Shown here: positions 8,058 through 17,077 of the stretch, piece by piece
Layout: each line of letters opens with the position of its first letter
Numbering within the stretch: position 1 is the stretch's first letter
Assembly: GCA_913063405.1 (NCBI GenBank)
Contig: CAJXZB010000005.1
Location: 62,001 to 126,000, forward strand
Length of the DNA: 64,000 nt
Direction: 5' to 3'
From: an uncultured Ulvibacter sp.
Lineage (GTDB): Bacteria; Bacteroidota; Bacteroidia; Flavobacteriales; Flavobacteriaceae
Made by a program: the position numbers and the translations under genes
The notes under the pieces: generated by a model
Told to the model about the DNA's origin: nothing
What the model saw: the letters and a program-made list of their open reading frames with translations, nothing else
Database searches by the model: none

Positions 8058-9896
8058 ATGATGAAGAGGAAACTTATAGTGATATGTCTGCTAGCTGGTG
8101 TTGTTGGTTTTTCACAACAAATAAGGCTAAAAGGACAGGCGTCCATTCATAATAGTAAATATGAAACTGGGGAAATCACCTATGTAAAAGATGTGTTTAT
8201 AACCGCACCATTTACTAAAAGCAGTAGCACGGATATGGAGGGGAAATTTGAGTTGGACTTTGTGGGAATTACATCCGGGACATCCATAAAATTGAAAGCG
8301 GAGAAGGCAAATCTCGAGATCGTTAATGAAAATGACCTACAACAGGTTGTAATTAGTAGAAAGCAACTACTACGTATATTCTTGATCAACAAGGGACAAC
8401 TCGCCAAGGCGCAAACCGAGTTCTATAACATTAGTAAAAAGGCCCTTTTTTTTGAAAAGAATGCCCTCATAACAAGACTTCGCGGAGATCAAGAGACGAG
8501 TAAAGCCGCAATAGTGGACATAAAGAAGAAGTTTGGGCAAGAGATTTCAGATCGTTTTGAAGCTGAAGAATTATTAAATGCTAAGATTGAAGCACAAGAA
8601 AAAAACCTACCTCAATTTGCACTTGATTTAGCCTCCCAAAATCTTGATTTTGCTTCAGGTCTATTTATTGAGGCATATGAACATTTCAAAAAAGGAAATA
8701 TTGAAAAAGCTATTGAAACTCTCGATGCCGAAAAACTAGCAAGCAATCTTACTCAGGCCAAGAGCGATATTATCAAAGGAAAGGCATTAGAGAATATTGC
8801 TAAGGAAACTCAGGAAAAGGGATATTTAGGAGCTGAGCAAACCATAAATGGATATAACCTTAAAGCAGAATCGTACGCTTTAAAGTTTAACTATAAAAAC
8901 GCAGCTCAGGAGTATGAAAAGATCATAGCTTTTTACTTAGATCCAAAACTAGAATATGATGAAAATGAATTATCTCAATGGTATGGTAAGGCAGCGACAA
9001 ATGGGCTTTTGGGGAAGAAAGAGCAAGCGATGGCGAATTATGAAAAAGCACTTGAAATCTATTTAAAAAACCCCGAACAGGATGTTTATGGGTTGGCTGT
9101 GACGTACTCAAATATGGCTGTGCATTTTAGTGAACGTAGTGATTATGAGAAAGCGCTTGAATACTCAAATAAAGGACTACAAACAGTTGAAGGACATCTA
9201 GCCCCTGAGTACCCCATTATGATAACCTTACTTGTGGGCTTGGGAAGCTGCTATTCTTCACTTAAAAATTATGAAAAGGCACTAGAGATTGAATTGAAAT
9301 GTATCGCGCTTCTTGAAAAAATATACGATAAGGAGCATCCTTCCTTGGTGAGTGCCTATAGTAATATTGGAAGCACCTATTCCCGAAATCGTGATTTTAA
9401 ATTGGCCATTGAATATCAATCAAAAGTCGTTGAGATTCGAGAACGAATATTGCCACCCAAGCATCCGGATTTGGTGCTTTCCTATAATAACCTTGCAAAC
9501 ACCTATTATTGGGTGAAGGATTATAAGAACGCACTTCAGTTGTGTGAAAAGGCATTGGTCATTGCAGAAGAAATTTATACGAGTGATCATTATGTTCTGT
9601 TCGATTTATATACGAGCTTTCTTTATATTTATAATACTCAAGAGAATTTTGAACGGGCATTGACCTATCAGAAAAAGATGATTGAGATCCAAGAAAGGAC
9701 TTTGGATAAGAATTCACTGGATTTAGCAGACGGTTATCTTAACGTGGCTAGTTTATATGGGGATATAGAAGATTTTGAAAGCGCTCTGAAGTATGGAAAC
9801 AAAGCAATTTCAATATACAAGTTACAATTGCCAAAAGATGATCCCTTGGTTTTATCATTGATGAATACCTTTGGTATGCTTGAAAAAAAAACTTAA
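8058..9896 (+). CDS. secreted TPR-repeat protein (kinesin-light-chain type)
   Basis: 612 residues. Signal peptide ending near GFSQQ, then a beta-rich domain at about residues 22-95 similar to carboxypeptidase-regulatory folds, a helical linker, and at least eight TPRs from about residue 200 to the end, with the 42-residue spacing of TPR_10/12 repeats (for example SAYSNIGSTYSRNRDFKLAI, LSYNNLANTYYWVKDYKNAL). The gene abuts the preceding one (stop TAA at 8055-8057, ATG at 8058), with a second ATG at 8061. It ends before a good hairpin terminator. Likely a protein-protein scaffold in the periplasm or at the surface. Confidence 0.7.
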   Translation: MMKRKLIVICLLAGVVGFSQQIRLKGQASIHNSKYETGEITYVKDVFITAPFTKSSSTDMEGKFELDFVGITSGTSIKLKAEKANLEIVNENDLQQVVISRKQLLRIFLINKGQLAKAQTEFYNISKKALFFEKNALITRLRGDQETSKAAIVDIKKKFGQEISDRFEAEELLNAKIEAQEKNLPQFALDLASQNLDFASGLFIEAYEHFKKGNIEKAIETLDAEKLASNLTQAKSDIIKGKALENIAKETQEKGYLGAEQTINGYNLKAESYALKFNYKNAAQEYEKIIAFYLDPKLEYDENELSQWYGKAATNGLLGKKEQAMANYEKALEIYLKNPEQDVYGLAVTYSNMAVHFSERSDYEKALEYSNKGLQTVEGHLAPEYPIMITLLVGLGSCYSSLKNYEKALEIELKCIALLEKIYDKEHPSLVSAYSNIGSTYSRNRDFKLAIEYQSKVVEIRERILPPKHPDLVLSYNNLANTYYWVKDYKNALQLCEKALVIAEEIYTSDHYVLFDLYTSFLYIYNTQENFERALTYQKKMIEIQERTLDKNSLDLADGYLNVASLYGDIEDFESALKYGNKAISIYKLQLPKDDPLVLSLMNTFGMLEKKT

Positions 9897-9914
9897 AGAG
9901 AAGAAGATTGAAAG

Positions 9915-9944
9915 AATATCCCCCAAGCGCGCTCAGGGGATATT
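9915..9944 (+). terminator. intrinsic terminator-like hairpin
   Basis: AATATCCCC (9915-9923) pairs perfectly with GGGGATATT (9936-9944) around a 12-base loop. It lies just after the TPR gene and just before the end of the convergent membrane-protein gene, so it may serve both. The T run after it is short. Confidence 0.6.
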
Positions 9945-9955
9945 TGTTCTAGTAG

Positions 9956-10414
9956 TTAACTACTAGTTTTATTATACACCAGTCCTACCAGAAGTCCCAT
10001 AACCGCAAAAAATACAATATAAATCACACCGTTTATTAGTGTTCCAGTTAAATCCAACATATTGCTGGTGGCGAAATTGATTAACCCAGTACCAAGTCCC
10101 ATTATAACACCAACCCAGACACCTAGATTGAGGCCATTTCCTGCACTAAAAGTTCCATTGGCCCATTTACTATAAATGGTAGCGAAGGCAAAAGCCTGAA
10201 TAAGACAACCTAGAAGTAAATGAAGGAAATCTGGTGGATCTTTCATAAGTCCAGTGGCAGAACCCATGTGGTCTTGCAACATAGGATCTGCTAAGATCCC
10301 CCATAGTAAATACCCTCCTGCAAACCCCCAAATGGTGGCTACAATTGTACTGATAATGTTTGCTTTTGAAAACATATAAAATAGTTTATTGATTAGGTAT
10401 GAGTAAGATAACAT
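9956..10414 (-). CDS. small four-span membrane protein of unknown function
   Basis: 152 residues with four hydrophobic spans: IISTIVATIWGFAGGYLLWG, FLHLLLGCLIQAFAFATI, GVWVGVIMGLGTGLI and GVIYIVFFAVMGLLVGLVY. The true start may be the ATG at 10375 (MFSKAN), which removes 13 poorly hydrophobic residues. Glycine-rich spans and small size resemble DUF-type membrane proteins in Flavobacteriaceae, but I cannot name a family. It is convergent with the upstream TPR gene and divergent from the decarboxylase. Confidence 0.6.
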   Translation of the reverse strand: MLSYSYLINKLFYMFSKANIISTIVATIWGFAGGYLLWGILADPMLQDHMGSATGLMKDPPDFLHLLLGCLIQAFAFATIYSKWANGTFSAGNGLNLGVWVGVIMGLGTGLINFATSNMLDLTGTLINGVIYIVFFAVMGLLVGLVYNKTSS

Positions 10415-10544
10415 TTTTTTAACCCAATTTTGGCTTCAGAAAATGATCAATTAACCAACATATTAACAATGATGGAAATCCTAAATATGGTTTTCATGGA
10501 ATAGGATTAGTATCACTTAAAGAGTATATCTCTCATTAAAGAGG

Positions 10545-10552
10545 TATTTTTG
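10545..10552 (+). promoter_or_regulatory. flavobacterial -7 element TATTTTTG
   Basis: Exact match to TAnnTTTG 24 bases before the ATG of the PLP decarboxylase. No TTG at the -33 position is visible, so strength is uncertain. Confidence 0.5.
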
Positions 10553-10575
10553 CAGTATCTAAAGAAAACAGAAAT

Positions 10576-12012
10576 ATGAAAAAGAACGATGCCACATTAG
10601 AGCTTTCCAAGGAAGCGATGAAAACATATGGCTATAATGTTGTTGACGCTATCGTAGAACACTTTGACACTCAAAACGAGAAGCTTCCTATTGCATCTGG
10701 TTCCAGACAAGAAATGGATACACTTTTTTTAGAGGAAGCTCCAGAAAATGCTTCAAATCCTCAAGAGGTGTTGGATTTTGTATTGGACGAGGTCATCACA
10801 AAAAGTGCCATTGTTTCACATCCAAAGTCATTTTCATTTGTCCCAGGGCCTAGTAATTATATTAGTGCTATGGCCGATACCCTTGCTACAGGGTTCAATA
10901 TTTTTTCTGGAGGATGGGCGGCTTCACCAGCTGCAGCAGAATTAGAGATAGTAACGATGGGTTGGTTATTGAAAATTTTTGGTTTTCCTATTAAAAAGGG
11001 AGGAGGGATTTTTACAAGCGGAGGATCCATGGCAAATTTAACAGCCGTTGCTACGGCGCGAAGAGTGAGGTGTGGTGATGATTTTTCGAAGGCGGTGATC
11101 TACTTGTCAGATCAAGCGCATTCATCAAATATTAAGGCAATTCGAGTTTTGGGGTTCAGGAAAGAGCAGATTCGCGTTATTCCAACAGATGCCGAGTTTA
11201 AATTTTCGATCAATAAACTTAAAAATGCGATCGCAAAAGATCGTATTGAAGGTTGGCAACCTTTTTGTTTAATTGCTACCGCAGGTACTACAAATACGGG
11301 GACTGTTGATCCACTTTCAGAAATTGCTAAAATCTGTAAGGCAGAAGATGTTTGGTTTCATATTGATGGTGCTTATGGTGGAGCCGCAATTCTCGCTAAA
11401 GACGGAAAGAGTTTACTCAAAGGAATTAACAAGGCAGATTCCCTTACTGTTGATCCACACAAATGGTTTTTCCAACCTTATGAAATGGGTTGTCTTTTAG
11501 TGAAGAATCATAAATGGTTAAAACAGACTTTTACTGAAAAGCCCGAATATTTAAGAGACATTGAAGGAAATACTTCCGAAATCAATTTTTACGATCATGG
11601 GGTACAACTCACGCGGCGATTTCGTGCTTTAAAGTTTTATATGTCTATAAAAACATTTGGTTTGAAAGCTTTTAGAAAAGCAATCACCTATAATGTCGAA
11701 TTGGCAGAAGAAGTAGAAGGTAAGCTACGTAAAAGTGCTAATTGGGAGGTCATTTCACCTGCTACATTGGCGGTAATTAACTTTAGATTTAACCCTATTG
11801 GTGAAAATTTAAGTGAGAAAAACTTAGATAAAATAAATCAATATATTTCAGAGCAGGTAGTATCTTCACAAAAGGCATTGCTCGTTACAACCTTGTTAAA
11901 TGGACAAGTTGTTTTACGAATGTGCTTAATAAATCCGAGAACGACAATGATCGATGTAAATGAAACCTTTGCACTCTGCGAGGAATTTGCTCAAAATAAA
12001 CTAGCAGTTTGA
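10576..12012 (+). CDS. PLP-dependent group II amino acid decarboxylase
   Basis: 478 residues, the normal length for the aromatic-amino-acid/glutamate decarboxylase fold. The PLP lysine is K296 in VDPHKWFFQP; FTSGGSMANLTAVATAR (about residue 150) binds the phosphate, and WFHIDGAYGGA carries the ring-binding Asp and Ala. The family removes the carboxyl group of aromatic or acidic amino acids (Trp, Tyr, DOPA, Asp, Glu); the substrate cannot be fixed from sequence alone. The stop TGA (12010-12012) overlaps the TTG start of the following flavoprotein, so translation is probably coupled. Confidence 0.88.
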   Translation: MKKNDATLELSKEAMKTYGYNVVDAIVEHFDTQNEKLPIASGSRQEMDTLFLEEAPENASNPQEVLDFVLDEVITKSAIVSHPKSFSFVPGPSNYISAMADTLATGFNIFSGGWAASPAAAELEIVTMGWLLKIFGFPIKKGGGIFTSGGSMANLTAVATARRVRCGDDFSKAVIYLSDQAHSSNIKAIRVLGFRKEQIRVIPTDAEFKFSINKLKNAIAKDRIEGWQPFCLIATAGTTNTGTVDPLSEIAKICKAEDVWFHIDGAYGGAAILAKDGKSLLKGINKADSLTVDPHKWFFQPYEMGCLLVKNHKWLKQTFTEKPEYLRDIEGNTSEINFYDHGVQLTRRFRALKFYMSIKTFGLKAFRKAITYNVELAEEVEGKLRKSANWEVISPATLAVINFRFNPIGENLSEKNLDKINQYISEQVVSSQKALLVTTLLNGQVVLRMCLINPRTTMIDVNETFALCEEFAQNKLAV

Positions 12013-13265
12013 AGGACTTCGATATCATAATTGTAGGTGGAGGGGCAGCAGGTTTTTTTACGGCCATAAACGCTGCTGAAAATAATAGAACGCTAAAGAT
12101 TGCTATCCTTGAAAGAGGTAAGGAGGTGCTTACAAAGGTCAAGGTTTCGGGAGGAGGAAGATGTAATGTGACCCATGCCGAGTTCATTCCAAAGGAGCTT
12201 ACTCAAAACTATCCTAGAGGGGAGAAAGAACTTCTTGGTCCTTTCCATAGTTTTATGACAGGCGACACGATTGCCTGGTTTGAACAACGAGGGGTTGTGT
12301 TAAAAATTGAAGAAGACGGGAGGATGTTTCCTGTTACAGATTCCTCCCAAACCATTATCGATTGTTTTATTTCTGAAACAGCACGATTGGGAATAGAAAT
12401 CTTGAAAAATCATTCGGTTAAGGATATACAACGGAATGAATCGGGTTGGTTTCTAACTACATCTGCCCACGTGCTGCCTGAAGCTTTAGCAGAGGGGCAA
12501 GGAGGTTTCAAAGCTGATAAGCTCGTCCTTGCAACGGGAAGTAATCCTAAGGTTTGGAAATTAATTGAAAGTTTAGGACATTCTATAATCCCTGCAGTAC
12601 CATCTCTTTTTACCTTTAATATCAAGGATGGTCGCATAACAGAGTTACCAGGGGTTTCAACAGATGCTTCGGTTAAAGTTGTGGATGCTAGGGGGGCAGT
12701 CCAGTTGGAAAGTGAGGGCCCGTTATTGATTACCCATTGGGGAATGAGCGGTCCAGCCATTTTAAAATTATCTGCCTGGGGAGCAAGAATCTTAGAACCA
12801 ACAGGCTATAAGTTTAGCATCAAGGTGAATTGGTTGTTGGATGTTTCTGAAGAAAAAGTTCTGGATCAACTTATGGATTTTAAAGATACCCAACCAAAGC
12901 AGACCCTTTTAAAATACGCGCAGTTTGAGTTGCCAAAGCGTCTTTGGCAGAGTTTGGTACTAGCTGCTGGAATTGATGCAAGTGAGACTTGGGCGGATAT
13001 CTCGAAAAAGCGATTGCACAATCTTGCCAATCAGATTACCACCTCTCATTTTGATGTTGATGGAAAGAGTACCTTTAAGGAGGAGTTTGTCACCGCTGGT
13101 GGAATTGATTTAAAGGAGGTGAATTTTAAGACCTTTGGTAGTCGACTTCAAGATAACTTGTATTTCGCGGGTGAGGTTTTAAATATCGATGCCATCACTG
13201 GTGGTTTCAATTTTCAGAATGCCTGGACCGGTGGATATATAGTTGCGAAAGCCTTAACCGAATAA
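12009..13265 (+). CDS. HI0933/YhiN-family flavoprotein (NAD(P)/FAD-dependent oxidoreductase)
   Basis: 418 residues. N-terminal FAD dinucleotide fold DIIIVGGGAAGFFTAINAA, then VSGGGRCNVTH typical of the family, LVLATGS near residue 175, THWGMSGPAILKLSAWGAR, and C-terminal FAGEVLNIDAITGGFNFQNA. The exact reaction of this family is not established; some members act in tRNA or respiratory redox reactions. The start is TTG overlapping the preceding stop (TTGA); no ATG is possible nearby without losing the FAD fold. Residues 157-164 (PEALAEGQ) are encoded by an in-frame copy of a repeat that is found inverted in the next gene, lying in a surface loop just before FKADKLVLATGS. Confidence 0.9.
   Translation: MKDFDIIIVGGGAAGFFTAINAAENNRTLKIAILERGKEVLTKVKVSGGGRCNVTHAEFIPKELTQNYPRGEKELLGPFHSFMTGDTIAWFEQRGVVLKIEEDGRMFPVTDSSQTIIDCFISETARLGIEILKNHSVKDIQRNESGWFLTTSAHVLPEALAEGQGGFKADKLVLATGSNPKVWKLIESLGHSIIPAVPSLFTFNIKDGRITELPGVSTDASVKVVDARGAVQLESEGPLLITHWGMSGPAILKLSAWGARILEPTGYKFSIKVNWLLDVSEEKVLDQLMDFKDTQPKQTLLKYAQFELPKRLWQSLVLAAGIDASETWADISKKRLHNLANQITTSHFDVDGKSTFKEEFVTAGGIDLKEVNFKTFGSRLQDNLYFAGEVLNIDAITGGFNFQNAWTGGYIVAKALTE
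12477..12501 (+). repeat. in-frame palindromic repeat, copy 1
   Basis: CCTGAAGCTTTAGCAGAGGG plus GCAAG (25 bases) is the exact reverse complement of 13410-13434. Here it is read as PEALAEGQ inside the flavoprotein. The 5' flank no longer matches the full palindrome, so this copy is partly decayed. Confidence 0.75.
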
Positions 13266-13267
13266 AT

Positions 13268-13834
13268 ATGTATCGTTATATTGCATTATTACGAGGAATA
13301 AACGTTGGTGGACACAAAAAGATATTGATGTCCAACCTAAAATCACTATTTGAATCCTTGGGGTTTGAGGAAGTAACGACTTACATTCAAAGTGGGAATG
13401 TGATATTCTCTTGCCCCTCTGCTAAAGCTTCAGGGGGCAAGCGGACGGAAAAAGAAACGGATTTAGGAAATAAAATCTCCAAAGCCATCGAATCCAAATA
13501 TGGCTTTATTGTACCAATCTTGGTTAAAAAAGCATCAGAATTGGTTGAAATACAATCAAAATGTCCATTTTTTGATGAAAAATTAAAAAAAAGCTATTTC
13601 ATCTTATTAAAGGAAAAACCACTAAATGAGAATATTCAAATAACAATTGAGGCGGCCAAGTCTTATCCCAACGAAGAGTTGTTAATAGAAGAGGACTGTG
13701 TGTATATTTATTATTCGAAAGGCGCTGGAAAAGCAAAAATGGGAAATAACTTTTTTGAGAAGAAACTTAAAGTTATTACCACCGCCCGAAACTATCGAAC
13801 GATAGCAAAACTTAGTGAACTGGCTAGTTCTTAA
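13268..13834 (+). CDS. DUF1697 domain protein
   Basis: 188 residues beginning YIALLRGINVGGHKKILM, the hallmark of DUF1697, with YIQSGNVIFS, FIVPILVKKASEL, YIYYSKGAGKAKM and a final TARNYRTIAKL. Function unknown in the literature as far as I recall. It follows the flavoprotein by two bases. Between VIFS and ETDLGNKI, where relatives go straight from the strand into the helix, this protein carries about 14 extra residues (CPSAKASGGKR...) encoded by a 32-base palindrome, so the protein tolerates an inserted element. Confidence 0.88.
   Translation: MYRYIALLRGINVGGHKKILMSNLKSLFESLGFEEVTTYIQSGNVIFSCPSAKASGGKRTEKETDLGNKISKAIESKYGFIVPILVKKASELVEIQSKCPFFDEKLKKSYFILLKEKPLNENIQITIEAAKSYPNEELLIEEDCVYIYYSKGAGKAKMGNNFFEKKLKVITTARNYRTIAKLSELASS
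13410..13441 (+). repeat. in-frame palindromic repeat, copy 2 (complete)
   Basis: Ends CTTGCCCC and GGGGCAAG are perfect inverted repeats, with an inner CTG/CAG pair and loop CTAAAGCTT; total 32 bases. Read in frame as residues SCPSAKASGGK in the DUF1697 protein. 25 bases match copy 1 in inverse orientation 0.9 kb upstream. Confidence 0.8.
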
Positions 13835-13935
13835 CTAATTTTAATGTGGAACTATTTCCTTCGGAAGTAGCTATTTCTACAAAGTAAATTCCGTTGGCTT
13901 CAGAAATAGTGGAAGCGATTTGAGGAGCGGTATTA
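13824..13935 (-). pseudogene. T9SS C-terminal sorting-domain remnant
   Basis: The minus strand encodes ANGIYFVEIATSEGNSSTL followed by KLVKN and a stop, the exact shape of a type IX sorting tail (GIYFVEI ... KLVK). The rest of the secreted protein is missing; upstream the DNA becomes an unrelated decayed regulator. Its stop overlaps the end of the convergent DUF1697 gene. A deletion must have joined the two remnants. Confidence 0.65.
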
Positions 13936-13944
13936 TTATATTTT

Positions 13945-14442
13945 TCCGAAAAATTTTGTTGAGATATATGAGTAGCATAATAGTAAGGAACAGAAACTAA
14001 ACTACTTCGTGTAAGTTCAACAATGATACACAAACAAGCTCACTCTTTTCATTCGATACTCCAAAACGTTCATCGGTTTGAATACGAAAGTCACCAATAG
14101 AAAGAACAAAACGGTAGGTAAAGTAGTTTCTCCTTTCTCGATATCTTGTGATTTTTGTCCAAGAAAGTTATACTATAGAGATAGATTAAGGTCGGTGCCA
14201 TGGAAGCTATTGCAAATAAATACTGCTCCGAATAAAATCCATGCTCAACCAACCAATATCACTAAAATAATACTCCAAATTGTTGTAAACAACTGCAAGT
14301 ATCAATGCAATTAAACAGTAAATACTTTGACTTCTACGTTTTTTGAAAGTAAGATGACACTTCCAAAAATAATTCCTTGAAAGACACCCAAAAGCATCAA
14401 GCTATGGTAAAGGTTGAAATCCAAGAAGTGACTGTTTTAGTC
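13945..14442 (-). pseudogene. decayed AraC-type regulator with membrane N-terminus
   Basis: Reading the minus strand through several frames gives FNLYHSLMLLGVFQGIIFGS then VILLSK, RRSQSIYCLIALILAVVYN, NLEYYFSDIGWL, APTLIYLYSITFLDKNHKIS then RKEKLLYLPF, and VSLLNLHEVV with FLFLTIMLLIYLNKIFRKN. This is the pattern of the multi-span N-terminal half of flavobacterial helix-turn-helix (AraC) regulators. Frameshifts and stops are present, and the DNA-binding half is gone, replaced by a T9SS tail remnant. Not functional. Confidence 0.6.
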
Positions 14443-14510
14443 GATAAATCGAGGCGTTAAAAATTAATTATTTGACCGAATTGAAAGAATATGCGAAGAT
14501 TTCAATTCGC

Positions 14511-14518
14511 TATATTTG
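14511..14518 (+). promoter_or_regulatory. flavobacterial -7 element TATATTTG
   Basis: Exact TAnnTTTG match 18 bases before the ATG at 14536. It supports that ATG as the real start of the decarboxylase rather than the in-frame ATG at 14491, which lies upstream of the promoter. Confidence 0.6.
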
Positions 14519-14535
14519 TACAGAATATTTTATCA

Positions 14536-15615
14536 ATGAATGAAACACAGTTTATACCAAAGCTATATACTAAAAAACCCGAAAACGGAAGTGTCTCTTG
14601 GCAATCACCAAGTAACATCGCATTGGTGAAATATTGGGGAAAGTATGGTGAGCAACTGCCTAAAAATGCCTCTATAAGTTTTACACTTAACAACTGTGTA
14701 ACGAAGACAACATTGTTTTATGAAAGAAAATCTAGTCATGGATTTGAATTTGAAGTTTATTTAGACAATACTAGAGAAGTAGGTTTTGAACCAAAGATTC
14801 ATAAATTTTTTGAGCGAGTTGTTCTATATCTTCCTTTTTTGACGGATTATAAGTTTCGAATCGAAACCTCCAATAGTTTTCCGCATAGCAGTGGAATAGC
14901 GTCTTCTGCCAGTGGAATGAGTGCGCTATCACTGTGTTTGTTGAGTGTTGAAAAATCACTCAGTAGTGTCGAAATGACTGATGCCTACTTTAATCAAAAG
15001 GCCTCTTTTTTAGCCCGTTTGGGTTCTGGAAGCGCCTCTAGAAGTATTGAAGGCGATTTAATTGTTTGGGGGGAACACCCAAATATTGAGGGAAGCTCTA
15101 ATCTTTTTGGAATTAAATATCCATATACAATTCATAAGAATTTTCTGAACTATCAAGATACTATTCTATTGGTAGATAAAGGGGAAAAACAGGTGAGCAG
15201 CACCGTAGGTCATGATTTGATGTATGACCATCCTTTTGCCGAACAACGTTTTGAGCAAGCAAACAATAATCTTAGTTTCTTAATTTCGATTTTTGAAAAC
15301 GGAGATCTTTCAAAGTTTATAAAAATTGTAGAGAGCGAAGCACTTTCATTGCATGCAATGATGATGACTTCTCAGCCTTATTTTATCCTAATGAAGCCAA
15401 ATACGTTAGAGATAATCAATTATATTTGGGCTTTCAGAAATGAGACAGGTAGTAAGGTTTGTTTTACCTTAGACGCGGGTGCTAATGTTCACGTTTTATA
15501 CCCTGAGGCTGAAAAGGAACCGGTTCTAGAGTTTATAAAGAAAGAGCTCGCTCAATTTTGCAAGAATGGAGGGTTTATCGAAGATCAAAGTGGGTTCGGC
15601 GCGGTCTCGGTTTAA
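14536..15615 (+). CDS. mvaD: diphosphomevalonate decarboxylase
   Basis: GHMP-superfamily enzyme that converts mevalonate 5-diphosphate to isopentenyl diphosphate with ATP. NIALVKYWGK near the N-terminus and the GHMP loop FPHSSGIASSASGMSAL are diagnostic; LDAGANVHVLYP near the C-terminus matches the family. I start it at MNETQ because the -7 element lies just upstream. It opens a + strand isoprenoid block with the GHMP kinase at 17173 and the prenyltransferase at 18136, interrupted by an opposite-strand secreted-protein gene. Confidence 0.92.
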   Translation: MNETQFIPKLYTKKPENGSVSWQSPSNIALVKYWGKYGEQLPKNASISFTLNNCVTKTTLFYERKSSHGFEFEVYLDNTREVGFEPKIHKFFERVVLYLPFLTDYKFRIETSNSFPHSSGIASSASGMSALSLCLLSVEKSLSSVEMTDAYFNQKASFLARLGSGSASRSIEGDLIVWGEHPNIEGSSNLFGIKYPYTIHKNFLNYQDTILLVDKGEKQVSSTVGHDLMYDHPFAEQRFEQANNNLSFLISIFENGDLSKFIKIVESEALSLHAMMMTSQPYFILMKPNTLEIINYIWAFRNETGSKVCFTLDAGANVHVLYPEAEKEPVLEFIKKELAQFCKNGGFIEDQSGFGAVSV

Positions 15616-15616
15616 T

Positions 15617-16996
15617 TTAGTTAATAACTAATTTGGTTGTTGCGAGTATTTTTTCTTCGGAAGACAGTTGAAGAAAATAAACACCAAAACCCATACTCCC
15701 TCTGTGAAAACTGTTGTTTTCTTTTGAAAAATCTCCAATAATTTTCACCTCTTGTCCAAGCACGTTATAAATGGATAATGATAGCTTTTGTGAGGGCAAA
15801 GCAGATCCCTCGGGATTGAAAACAACATTGATCATCTCGGATACAGGATTGGGTTGCACAAAAAACGCGTATTCTTCCGAAGCGAATTCATCTACACTCA
15901 AAACTTCTTCCACCACTCTTAACTTTACCGAAGTATTGTCACAAATGACATCAAATAGGTACGTTGGGCCGGTACCGATGGTGTTGGTGATTTGGGACGG
16001 GAAATCACATGAGTTGATGTTATTGGCGGTGATAATAGTAAATTCATCTCCAATTGTGGGTGTATAGACAATACGGACGAGAATATCTCCGTCAAGATCT
16101 GGGGAGCCAGTAATTGCGATTACATCATGTTCACTCGCAGTGGGACCAAAAATATCAAACCGCAATTTGGTTTGTGGAGATAAGCTAAAATTATTTATAA
16201 ATTTCAATGTTCCAATATTTCCACCCGCAGGGGAAATTGTTCCAGGAGTTACAAACGGCGAAATAATATCATAAGTCCCTATGCCTGTCATACTACCCGT
16301 TTCCAAATTGTTTAATTCGGCCAAGGCACTCAAGAATAAAAAAGTTTGGTTTTCACCAATATCGATTACCCCTCCATTGTTCATTTCTAGAATCATATAA
16401 CTCGATCCTGCGTTTGAGCCACCAATTTTTCGCACCAATCCTTCATTATCAAAAATTGGATTTCCAGTTTGATGAGATAAATTCCCTCCTCCGTTAATCT
16501 CAAAAACTCCGGTCGATGTATTGGTTATTTTCGGGCTGTCAATAAGACGAAGAAACCCGATGCTAATCAGTAGGATGTTTCCACTATTTTCAAGATTGGC
16601 ATCCGTAAGATGTTTTTCTTCGGTAGAGGTCATTAAGATGGACCCATTATTTTGGATAACCGCTCCTCCTATAAAACCTCCTTTGTTCCATACCAAAGTA
16701 GCGCCACTTTCAATTCGGAACTGCTCAAATGCTGTGAAATCGGTTCCAAGGGTAAGCGTGGCATTCCCGAAAAGACCAATATTTGTCACGGTTACTGGTG
16801 CGGTATTAACTAGTACGCTAAAATTCTGATCTATAATAACATCGCTGCTCGCATCAGGAACTGTATTTGCCGACCAGTTCGCCGCATTAAACCAATCTTG
16901 ATCTCCACCATTTCCTGTCCAAATGTGGGACTGAGCTATTAAGGTGCTTTGAAAAACGAAAAGAGTAAGAATCGAGAGGTAGTGTTTTGGTTTCAT
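15617..16996 (-). CDS. T9SS-secreted beta-helix-like protein
   Basis: 459 residues. Signal peptide ending near TLIAQ, an N-terminal SHIWTGNGGDQDWFNAANW motif typical of secreted autotransporter-like or G8-type adhesin repeats, many short NxG/GxT beta-strand repeats to about residue 300, and a T9SS tail (FFVQPNPVSEMINVVF ... SIYNVLGQEV ... KLVIN). Exported across the outer membrane and probably attached to the surface; binding target unknown. It converges with mvaD (one-base gap) and is divergent from the mevalonate kinase gene, splitting the isoprenoid block. Confidence 0.75.
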   Translation of the reverse strand: MKPKHYLSILTLFVFQSTLIAQSHIWTGNGGDQDWFNAANWSANTVPDASSDVIIDQNFSVLVNTAPVTVTNIGLFGNATLTLGTDFTAFEQFRIESGATLVWNKGGFIGGAVIQNNGSILMTSTEEKHLTDANLENSGNILLISIGFLRLIDSPKITNTSTGVFEINGGGNLSHQTGNPIFDNEGLVRKIGGSNAGSSYMILEMNNGGVIDIGENQTFLFLSALAELNNLETGSMTGIGTYDIISPFVTPGTISPAGGNIGTLKFINNFSLSPQTKLRFDIFGPTASEHDVIAITGSPDLDGDILVRIVYTPTIGDEFTIITANNINSCDFPSQITNTIGTGPTYLFDVICDNTSVKLRVVEEVLSVDEFASEEYAFFVQPNPVSEMINVVFNPEGSALPSQKLSLSIYNVLGQEVKIIGDFSKENNSFHRGSMGFGVYFLQLSSEEKILATTKLVIN

Positions 16997-17077
16997 AATT
17001 TTAAATATAGTGTTGAACCTAAGTTACGAAATATCTGTGTGTTGAGAAATTTTTAATCTTCTTTTTATTATTAGGTT

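Noticed and set aside
10748-11500. Two alternative + strand frames inside the PLP decarboxylase
   Set aside because: The decarboxylase motifs cover the same bases continuously.
14078-14314. 78-codon + strand frame starting MNTKVTNRKN
   Set aside because: It lies antisense to a recognisable decayed AraC-type regulator and has no protein-like pattern or ribosome-binding site.
15771-15850. Possible third copy of the palindromic element (PEGSALPSQK region of the T9SS protein)
   Set aside because: The amino acids look similar, but the DNA does not match the 25-base repeat.
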